Source: Calditrichota bacterium (GTDB lineage: Bacteria > Zhuqueibacterota > Zhuqueibacteria > Oleimicrobiales > Geothermoviventaceae). From it: a stretch of 5,071 nucleotides of DNA. The notes under the pieces are model-generated. The model did no database searches. It worked only from the letters and a program-made list of their open reading frames with translations, and was not told where the DNA came from. Positions 1 to 5,071 of the stretch are shown here, one piece after another (the stretch's first letter is position 1; each line of letters starts with the position of its first letter). The position numbers were made by a program, and so were the translations under genes. The stretch spans positions 1-5,071 of the forward strand of contig JAADFT010000212.1 in the NCBI GenBank assembly GCA_013152765.1. The letters run 5' to 3'.

Positions 1-1739
1 TCCGGAAGCAGCTTCTCCTCCAGGCGCTTCATCCGCTCCACCTGGGCCAGTTGCCGCCTCACAAAACCTTCGTACTTCGCCTCGATCTCCACCTGCTCGG
101 CAACTTCCCTCCAAAACTTCTCAGCCGTCCGGGTGAACACCGGGTGGCGTCTGAGTGCACTAACCGTGCCCAGCAACCGAAGCGGCACTTCCGGACGCTT
201 CAAAAGATCGTAGAGACTTGTCTTTTGACTCAGGGGGCGCGAGCCCACGCTTTCCAGCAGATCCCGTACTTCCTCCGGCTCCACCTTCGTGGTCCGTAAC
301 AGCTTCAGCACTTCCTCGATCGCTTCCTTCTTCCGCCGCACGCGCTCCCAGCGCTCGCGCGGCAGGAGCCCGACGTCGTAGCCCTTCTCGCTCAGCCGTA
401 GATCCGCGTTGTCCTGGCGCAGCAAAAGCCGGTACTCCGCTCGAGAGGTGAACATCCGGTACGGCTCCTTGGTCCCCTTCGTGACCAGATCATCCACCAG
501 CACGCCTGTGTACGCCTCCGAACGGTCCAGCACAAACTCCCCTTCGCCGCGCAGTTTGAGCACCGCGTTGATGCCGGCCACGATTCCCTGCGCCGCCGCC
601 TCCTCGTACCCCGACGTCCCGTTGATCTGGCCGGCGAAGTACAGATGCTCCACGCGCTTCGTCTCCAGCGTGGGCTTCAGCTGCGTCGGCGGGAAAAAAT
701 CGTACTCGATCGCGTATCCTAAACGCGTAACCTCGGCCTTCTCGAAGCCCGGCAGCGTTCGGATCGCCCGCAATTGCACGTCCTCCGGCAGACTCGTCGC
801 AAAGCCGTTCACATAGACCTCTGTCGTGTCCCTCCCCTCCGGCTCGACGAAAATCTGGTGGTGTTCCTTCTCCGCGAATCGTACGATCTTGTCCTCGATC
901 GACGGACAGTAGCGCGGCCCCACACCCACGATCATCCCCGTGTACAGAGGGGAACGCACCAGGCCGTCCCGCAAAATCGCGTGCGTCTGCGGGTTGGTGT
1001 ACGTCAGGTAGCAGGGGACCTGCTCCACGTCCACGCGCTCATGCCAGAAAGAAAACGGCACCGGGTCCGCGTCGCCGTCTTGCCGCGTCATATTCGAGTA
1101 ATCCAAGGTTGACCCGTCCACACGCGGCGGCGTGCCCGTTTTAAGGCGTCCCGTTTCAAAGCCAAGCTCGACCAGGACCTCCGTCAGCCCCTTGGCCGGA
1201 AACTCCCCAGCTCGTCCCGCCGGAAACGCTTTCAGACCGATGAAAATCACCCCATTCAGAAACGTTCCCGCCGTAACCACCACGGCCTTCGTCTCGATGC
1301 GCGCGCCCGTTCCCGTGATGACAGCACGCACCTTCCCTTCCCGCACCTCCAAACCCACGATCTGCATCTGCTTCAGGTGCAGGTTCGGCGTCTGCTCCAG
1401 TGCGCGCTTCATCCGCAGACTGTACGCAATGCGGTCTTCCTGCGCCCTCGGCGACCACACCGCGGGCCCTTTGGAGCGATTCAGCATCCTGAATTGAATT
1501 CCAGCGTCGTCCGCCGCCAGACCCATTTCGCCCCCAAGTGCATCGATCTCGCGTACAAGATGCCCCTTCGCCAGGCCACCAATTGCCGGGTTACAGCTCA
1601 TCTGGGCTACTGAAAAAAGATTCATGGTCGCCAGCAGCGTCCTCGCCCCCATCCGCGCACTCGCCAGCGCCGCTTCGCACCCGGCGTGTCCCGCTCCGAC
1701 GACCACCACATCGTAGTCGCTGTACAACTTCTCGCTCAT
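1..1739 (-). CDS. mnmG: tRNA uridine-5-carboxymethylaminomethylation enzyme MnmG (GidA), 3' end cut by window edge
   Basis: My translation of the minus strand gives 579 uninterrupted codons; the family is usually about 620-630 residues, so roughly the last 40-50 are outside the window. MnmG is the cytosolic FAD enzyme that, with MnmE, modifies U34 of certain tRNAs using methylene-tetrahydrofolate and glycine or ammonium. Visible motifs: the FAD dinucleotide fold GAGHAG (15-20) after a VVVV strand; MSCNPAIGGLAKGH (47-60), whose Cys49 matches the functional Cys47 of E. coli; RSKGPAVWSPRAQ (88-100); VVVTAGTF (153-160); the family signature GVGPRYCPSIEDK (272-284), whose Cys278 matches E. coli Cys277; and the second signature AGQINGTSGYEEAAAQG (369-385). 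From about residue 545 the helical C-terminal domain that contacts MnmE begins. The ATG at 1739 is chosen because the protein then starts like its homologues, but it lacks a clear ribosome binding site because parS abuts it. An in-frame GTG at 1763 would add eight residues. No frameshift or missing key residue is seen. Confidence 0.97.
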   Translation of the reverse strand, partial: MSEKLYSDYDVVVVGAGHAGCEAALASARMGARTLLATMNLFSVAQMSCNPAIGGLAKGHLVREIDALGGEMGLAADDAGIQFRMLNRSKGPAVWSPRAQEDRIAYSLRMKRALEQTPNLHLKQMQIVGLEVREGKVRAVITGTGARIETKAVVVTAGTFLNGVIFIGLKAFPAGRAGEFPAKGLTEVLVELGFETGRLKTGTPPRVDGSTLDYSNMTRQDGDADPVPFSFWHERVDVEQVPCYLTYTNPQTHAILRDGLVRSPLYTGMIVGVGPRYCPSIEDKIVRFAEKEHHQIFVEPEGRDTTEVYVNGFATSLPEDVQLRAIRTLPGFEKAEVTRLGYAIEYDFFPPTQLKPTLETKRVEHLYFAGQINGTSGYEEAAAQGIVAGINAVLKLRGEGEFVLDRSEAYTGVLVDDLVTKGTKEPYRMFTSRAEYRLLLRQDNADLRLSEKGYDVGLLPRERWERVRRKKEAIEEVLKLLRTTKVEPEEVRDLLESVGSRPLSQKTSLYDLLKRPEVPLRLLGTVSALRRHPVFTRTAEKFWREVAEQVEIEAKYEGFVRRQLAQVERMKRLEEKLLP

Positions 1740-1755
1740 TGTTTCACGTGAAACA
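1740..1755. promoter_or_regulatory. parS centromere site (ParB-binding palindrome)
   Basis: The 16 bases TGTTTCACGTGAAACA form a perfect inverted repeat and match the widely conserved bacterial chromosomal parS consensus (TGTTNCACGTGAAACA). ParB binds such sites, loads onto the surrounding DNA as a CTP-dependent clamp, and works with ParA and SMC in origin segregation. The site lies in the 36-base gap between mnmE and mnmG, a region that in many bacteria is near the replication origin and close to parAB. It is the only copy I find in the window. A perfect 16-of-16 match in a non-coding gap makes chance unlikely. Binding by ParB is inferred from the family, not shown here. Confidence 0.93.
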
Positions 1756-1775
1756 TTTTGCACGTTCAGATTCCG

Positions 1776-3158
1776 TCACTTCCCAATGCAAAAGTTTTCG
1801 AAAATCCGATCAAGAATCTCGTCGGTCGTTACGTCACCCGTTACCTCACCGATCGCGTCCAGCGCTTCGCGCAGCTCGAAGGCGGTAAACTCGCTACTCA
1901 AACCGCTTTCCAGCGTCTTCTCCGCCCGTTTCAGCGCCTCCTCCGCCCGCACCAGCGCCTCGTACTGCCTGGCCGTCGTCACCAGCCACTCCGATTCTTC
2001 TCCCTGGCGCTCATCCGCTCTGCCGACCGCGATCTCTACCAACAGCTCTTCCAGCTTCTCCATGCCCTCCCCGCGGAGCGCCGACACCTCCACCCGCGGC
2101 CATCCCCGCGCCACAGACCTGGTCCAGTCCCGCAACCCCCGGTCAATCTTGTTCACAACCAACAGGCGATCCGAACCGGCGTCCTCTACCGAACGCACGA
2201 TCTTCTCGATCTCGCCGCTCGCTTGCTCCACGCTACCGTCCACAACCAGTAGCACCAGGTCCGCCTTTTCTACTTCTCGCCACGTTCGATCGATTCCAAG
2301 AATTTCAACCCTGTCCGCTGTTTCGCGCAAACCCGCCGTGTCCACCAACCGGAACAGCACACCTCCAATTTCAACCGCTTCCTCCACCGTGTCCCGTGTC
2401 GTTCCCGGGACTTCTGTAACCAAAGCCCGGTCTTCCTCCAGCAAGGCGTTCAACAGGCTGCTTTTTCCGACGTTCGGTGGTCCCACGATCACCGTCCGCA
2501 CCCCTGAGACCAGCCGCTTCCCTTTTCGGTACGATCGGACCGCCCGTCTCACCTCTTCCTGAACCCGACCCAACAATTCCCGGAGCTCGTCCCGCGACGC
2601 AAACTCCACGTCTTCTTCCGCAAAATCCAGCTCGAGCTCCAGGAGACCTGCAAATCGAACCAGCTCCTCACGAATCGCCCGCAACCTGCGCCCGAGAGTA
2701 CCCTCGTACAACCGCAACCCGGCCCGCAACGCCGCTTCTGACTCTGCCTCAACAATCGCTTCCACCCCCTCCACCTGCGTCAGGTCCATCTTGCCGTGTA
2801 AAAACGCCCTGCGTGTGAATTCTCCTTTCTCCGCCACCCGCGCTCCAGCGTGGATTACCTCCTCCAGCACCCGCTGGGCAACCAACCTGCCCCCGTGACA
2901 GGAGATTTCCACCACGTCCTCACCCGTGTACGACTCCGGGCCCTTGAAAAACGCAAACACACCCTCGTCCAGAACTTCTCCGGACCTTGCCCGGATTCGC
3001 CGCACGTACAGGCGTCTCGCCTCCACCCGCTCCTTTTGAAGCAGTCCAAGACGGCACGCAATGTCCCACGCGTCCGCACCGCTTACGCGAATCACTGCAA
3101 TCCCGCCCGTCCCGGGTGGCGTCGCAATGGCCGCGATTGTGTCCTCAACGCTTTTCAT
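1776..3158 (-). CDS. mnmE: tRNA modification GTPase MnmE (TrmE)
   Basis: A complete 460-residue protein, normal length for the family. MnmE is a G protein that dimerises through its GTPase domain in a potassium-dependent way and partners MnmG to modify U34 of tRNA. The N-terminal folate-binding domain (1 to about 120) starts DTIAAIATPPGTGGIAVIRVSG in its usual form. A helical domain is split around an inserted Ras-like GTPase domain (about 218-380). The G motifs are all present: G1 GPPNVGKS (226-233), G2 GTTRDT (252-257), G3 DTAG (273-276), G4 NKID (336-339) and G5 SAL (359-361). Glu285 aligns with the catalytic Glu282 of E. coli. The protein ends in CIGK (457-460), the hallmark C-terminus whose cysteine is functionally important. 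The ATG has a good ribosome binding site, GAGGGG, five bases upstream. A terminator-like hairpin sits just before that site, and mnmG follows after 36 bases. No defects are seen. Confidence 0.98.
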   Translation of the reverse strand: MKSVEDTIAAIATPPGTGGIAVIRVSGADAWDIACRLGLLQKERVEARRLYVRRIRARSGEVLDEGVFAFFKGPESYTGEDVVEISCHGGRLVAQRVLEEVIHAGARVAEKGEFTRRAFLHGKMDLTQVEGVEAIVEAESEAALRAGLRLYEGTLGRRLRAIREELVRFAGLLELELDFAEEDVEFASRDELRELLGRVQEEVRRAVRSYRKGKRLVSGVRTVIVGPPNVGKSSLLNALLEEDRALVTEVPGTTRDTVEEAVEIGGVLFRLVDTAGLRETADRVEILGIDRTWREVEKADLVLLVVDGSVEQASGEIEKIVRSVEDAGSDRLLVVNKIDRGLRDWTRSVARGWPRVEVSALRGEGMEKLEELLVEIAVGRADERQGEESEWLVTTARQYEALVRAEEALKRAEKTLESGLSSEFTAFELREALDAIGEVTGDVTTDEILDRIFENFCIGK

Positions 3159-3163
3159 CCACG

Positions 3164-3169
3164 CCCCTC
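3164..3169 (-). promoter_or_regulatory. Ribosome binding site of mnmE
   Basis: On the minus strand GAGGGG lies five bases before the mnmE ATG and fixes that start. It begins immediately after the T tract of the upstream hairpin, so the end of the presumed terminator and the translation start of mnmE are separated by only 11 bases. Confidence 0.75.
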
Positions 3170-3209
3170 AAAAAAACAGCCCCACTCGGCCTTCGCTCAA
3201 GCAGGGCTG
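3170..3209 (-). terminator. Intrinsic terminator-like hairpin between yidC and mnmE
   Basis: Reading the minus strand, CAGCCCTGCTTG (3209-3198) pairs with CGAGTGGGGCTG (3188-3177) as a 12-bp stem with three G-T wobbles, around the nine-base loop AGCGAAGGC, followed directly by seven T residues (3176-3170). That is the standard form of a Rho-independent terminator for transcripts leaving yidC, whose stop codon is 25 bases upstream. Because mnmE is in the same orientation and starts 11 bases later, the element may be a partial terminator or attenuator rather than an operon end. I see no convincing -35/-10 pair in the gap, so how mnmE is transcribed is not visible. Pairing was done by eye; no folding energy was calculated. 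Confidence 0.75.
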
Positions 3210-3234
3210 CCTCATCCCGATCCTTTTCTACCCG

Positions 3235-5016
3235 TTAACGCCTTGCTTTGCGCCCTTTCCCCTTTTTCCCTGCCTCCACCACGATCTCCGGCTCCGGAAT
3301 CATCTTCTGCTGAATAATCGTAAGCACGTTGAACAATGTGTAGTAGAGGTTCAGTCCGCTCGGGAAATTGTTGAAAAGTAACATAAAAAAGATGGGCATC
3401 AGGTAGACCATTGCCTTCTGCTTCGGGTCGGTGATGCTCATCTTCTGCTGGATGAGCATTGTGATTGCCATGATGATCGGCAGCACGTTCACCGAGTCGC
3501 CGTACAGCGGCAGCGAGAACGGCAGCTTTGCGATTGTGTCCGGCTGCGATAGATCTTTGATCCACCAGATAAACCCAGCCCCCCGCAGTTCGATGGTGCT
3601 TCGGAACACGATAAACAGGGCGTAGAGCAATGGAAACTGCAGCAGCATCGGCAAGCACCCACTCATGGGATTGACGCCGTGCTCCTTGTACAGCTTCATC
3701 GTCTCCTTGTTCAGTCTCTGCGGGTCCTTGCCGTACTTCTCCTTCAATTCAGCAAGGCGCGGCTGCAGCAACTGCATCTGCTTCATGGAGACGTAACTTT
3801 TCCTGGTCAGCGGGAAGACCACCAGCTTCACAAGAATGGAAAAGAGCACCAGGACCACGCCGTAGTTCGGAATGAACTGGTGCATCCAGCGGAACAGGAT
3901 CAGCACGCCTTTACTGATCGGCCGGATCAGACTCCAGCCGAAGTCCATCATCTTTTCCAGTCCGACCCCGTAGCCCCTGATGATGAAATAATCCAGAGGA
4001 CCGATGTAGACCTGGTACACATCCTCCTGCTGTTGATTCACCAGGGGCATTCTGACGCCAACGTCGTAGTACTTCAGCAGGACCTTCCCGACTCGCTCTG
4101 TCTCGCCCTGAAATTCTGCCGCCTCGCCTTTCCCGGAGGTCGGCACGATCGCCACTGTGAAGTACTTCGTCCGCGTAGCAACCCAATCCGTTACGCCGCT
4201 GATCGCCTGTCGTTTGAAGCGCGCATTCTTTACGTCGAATTTCTCAAGGCTCTTGCCGAGCAGCGCGTACGCTTTCGTGTACCCCATGTCTTCTGCCACG
4301 CGCGCTTCCGTGCTCGACATCCCACCACCCCAAACAAAGCGGTAGCTCTTATCCGAAACCGTCTGGTCCCAGTTGTCCAGGCGCGCACTCACCTGAAAAC
4401 CGTACTTCCCGCCCTCGAAAACAAAGACTTTTTCTACCTTGCGCCCATCCGCCGTTTCTGCCCAAAACCGAACTGTGTCCCTTTGACCTTCCGTCAGTTC
4501 CAGCGTATCCGGCGCATCCGTCCTAAATCCCCACCTCCCTGTGTCTACCGTGTCCTGACCGATTACAAAGCGGAAGCCCAGGTTGTTTCGCCCTTCTTTG
4601 CCCACTATTTCCACCAACTGACTGTCCGGACGCAGGAACTTCGTCAACTTCCAGCTTACAACCCGGCCTCCGACTGTACTCAACTTTCCACGCCACAGAG
4701 GCGTCCTTATTACCACGATCCGCTCTGGACCGCCTTCCGCAGCAGCCCCGGCTACCGCCCCTCCTTCCACCGATCCGCCGACTTTCTCCACGCCCTGCGC
4801 CCGGGCAACCCCCACTTCTGCTCCCGTTCCTCCCTTGCTTCCTACCCTCTTCTCGACCGCCGTGTCTGCCGCTGCAACGCGCGTTTCCACTCTTTCTTGC
4901 TGCCTTGACGGGACCTTCCCCCCATAAAGCCAACGCTTGTACACGTCCGTCTGCATGAAAACAAGCAGCAGCCCCATCAACACAAACGCAATGATCGTTC
5001 TCTTATCGAACTCCAT
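3235..5016 (-). CDS. yidC: Membrane protein insertase YidC (Gram-negative type)
   Basis: A complete 593-residue inner-membrane protein. YidC inserts and folds membrane proteins, alone or with SecYEG. Layout: N-terminal membrane anchor (about 8-22); a low-complexity Gly/Ala/Val/Glu linker (about 33-97); a periplasmic beta-rich P1 domain (about 98-345), which marks the Gram-negative class; then the conserved insertase core. In the core, TM2 PNYGVVLVLFSILVKLVV (383-400) is followed by FPLT, the cytoplasmic C1 hairpin (about 405-448), TM3 from NPMSGCLPMLLQFPLLYALF (449-468), TM4 (about 510-526), and the last two segments around MPIFFMLLFNNFPSGLNLYY (540-559) running into TIIQQKM. The tail KKGKGRKARR is basic, as expected for ribosome contact. 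Lys397 occupies the position of the groove Arg366 of E. coli. The ATG directly follows the upstream stop codon in the same frame, so no upstream start is possible. The only ribosome-binding sequence is a purine tract at 5025-5034, inside the end of yidD. Confidence 0.97.
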   Translation of the reverse strand: MEFDKRTIIAFVLMGLLLVFMQTDVYKRWLYGGKVPSRQQERVETRVAAADTAVEKRVGSKGGTGAEVGVARAQGVEKVGGSVEGGAVAGAAAEGGPERIVVIRTPLWRGKLSTVGGRVVSWKLTKFLRPDSQLVEIVGKEGRNNLGFRFVIGQDTVDTGRWGFRTDAPDTLELTEGQRDTVRFWAETADGRKVEKVFVFEGGKYGFQVSARLDNWDQTVSDKSYRFVWGGGMSSTEARVAEDMGYTKAYALLGKSLEKFDVKNARFKRQAISGVTDWVATRTKYFTVAIVPTSGKGEAAEFQGETERVGKVLLKYYDVGVRMPLVNQQQEDVYQVYIGPLDYFIIRGYGVGLEKMMDFGWSLIRPISKGVLILFRWMHQFIPNYGVVLVLFSILVKLVVFPLTRKSYVSMKQMQLLQPRLAELKEKYGKDPQRLNKETMKLYKEHGVNPMSGCLPMLLQFPLLYALFIVFRSTIELRGAGFIWWIKDLSQPDTIAKLPFSLPLYGDSVNVLPIIMAITMLIQQKMSITDPKQKAMVYLMPIFFMLLFNNFPSGLNLYYTLFNVLTIIQQKMIPEPEIVVEAGKKGKGRKARR

Positions 5017-5071
5017 CTACGCGGTCTCTCTCCTAAATCGCACTTTGAACTCCATCGGCACCGGGTCGTAC
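5017..5071 (-). CDS. yidD: C-terminal end of YidD, membrane protein insertion efficiency factor (partial)
   Basis: Only the last 17 codons and a TAG stop lie in the window, giving YDPVPMEFKVRFRRETA. YidD proteins are short and end their conserved region with a GYDPVP-like motif, often after HPWGG or HPGG, and a short variable tail follows. The visible YDPVP plus a basic tail fits this, and yidD is commonly the gene just before yidC (rpmH-rnpA-yidD-yidC). YidD is a small membrane-associated protein thought to help insertion by YidC and SecYEG. The stop codon directly abuts the yidC ATG with no gap. The call rests on five conserved residues plus context, so it is probable rather than certain. 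Confidence 0.72.
   Translation of the reverse strand, partial: YDPVPMEFKVRFRRETA
5025..5034 (-). promoter_or_regulatory. Probable ribosome binding site of yidC, inside yidD
   Basis: The minus-strand purine run AGGAGAGAGA lies within the last codons of yidD. Its AGGAG core is 13 bases from the yidC ATG, longer than ideal, while the overlapping GAGAGA is at a normal 8 bases. With the abutting stop and start codons this suggests that yidC translation is coupled to that of yidD. Confidence 0.55.

Noticed and set aside
51..1613. Several overlapping plus-strand frames and a minus-strand frame (1156-1458) across the mnmG region
   Set aside because: The continuous 579-codon minus-strand frame carries every MnmG signature, so the others are shadows in wrong frames.
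1786..2562. A 258-codon plus-strand frame opposite mnmE, rich in Ser, Arg and Thr
   Set aside because: It is antisense to the conserved GTPase and C-terminal domains of mnmE, and its composition mirrors the complement of that gene's codons. No start signal or recognisable domain.
2549..3079. Minus-strand frames of 68 and 74 codons inside mnmE
   Set aside because: They are in a different phase from the intact MnmE protein and are Arg/Cys/Trp/Ser-rich frame-shadow peptides without homology that I can recognise.
3210..3234. Possible promoter for mnmE between the yidC stop and the hairpin
   Set aside because: The 25 bases contain no recognisable -35/-10 pair, so I did not list one; a promoter inside yidC cannot be excluded by reading alone.
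3212..3658. A 148-codon minus-strand frame that runs across the yidC stop codon toward mnmE, considered as a possible jag-like gene
   Set aside because: The sequence is His/Ala/Arg-rich with no KH or R3H motif and overlaps the conserved YidC core in another phase. Its last part covers the terminator hairpin.
3679..4908. A 409-codon open frame on the plus strand opposite yidC
   Set aside because: It is fully antisense to an unmistakable yidC. The product is dominated by Leu, His, Gln, Arg and Pro runs of the kind made by reading a GC-rich gene backwards, and no family motif or ribosome binding site is seen.
1..5071. Search for CRISPR repeats, insertion sequences, tRNA or rRNA genes, toxin-antitoxin pairs or a novel defence or metabolic system
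   Set aside because: Nothing of this kind is visible. The window is almost entirely occupied by conserved housekeeping genes, and the only notable repeats are the parS palindrome, the terminator hairpin and one ten-base direct repeat.

Overview
This window is a compact, single-strand (minus) housekeeping locus of the type found near the chromosomal replication origin of many bacteria. In transcription order, from high to low coordinates, it holds the last 17 codons of a probable yidD, a complete yidC (membrane protein insertase), a complete mnmE (tRNA-modification GTPase), and mnmG (its FAD-binding partner), which runs off the low-coordinate edge. All extended plus-strand open frames are antisense shadows of these genes. 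No gap between genes exceeds 80 bases.

Organism: a Gram-negative bacterium, because YidC carries the large periplasmic domain between its first two membrane segments. Several details point to the Fibrobacterota-Chlorobiota-Bacteroidota (FCB) superphylum. These are the MnmG stretch RSKGPAVWSPRAQ (proteobacterial and firmicute proteins differ after KGPAV), the MnmG stretch HHQIFVEPEG, the MnmE N-terminus with ATPPGTGGIAVIRVSG, and a lysine at the YidC groove position that is arginine in E. coli. GC content looks moderately high by eye, and the operon-like yidD-yidC-mnmE-mnmG order is less typical of classical Bacteroidota. A deep FCB lineage (KSB1-, Calditrichota- or Zixibacteria-like) is my inference, not a demonstrated placement.

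How the genes work together: YidD and YidC act in membrane protein insertion. MnmE and MnmG form the complex that installs the (carboxymethyl)aminomethyl group on U34 of tRNA wobble positions. The yidD stop codon directly abuts the yidC start. yidC and mnmE are separated by 76 bases holding a hairpin plus T7 tract that looks like an intrinsic terminator, ending just before the mnmE ribosome binding site. mnmE and mnmG are separated by 36 bases that contain a perfect 16-bp parS palindrome, the centromere site for the chromosome-partition protein ParB, directly abutting the mnmG start codon.

I see no novel defence, mobile or metabolic system here. The points worth a second look are regulatory and structural: the parS site placed where the mnmG ribosome binding site would be, the terminator-like hairpin directly in front of mnmE, and the in-frame TAG-ATG junction of yidD and yidC.
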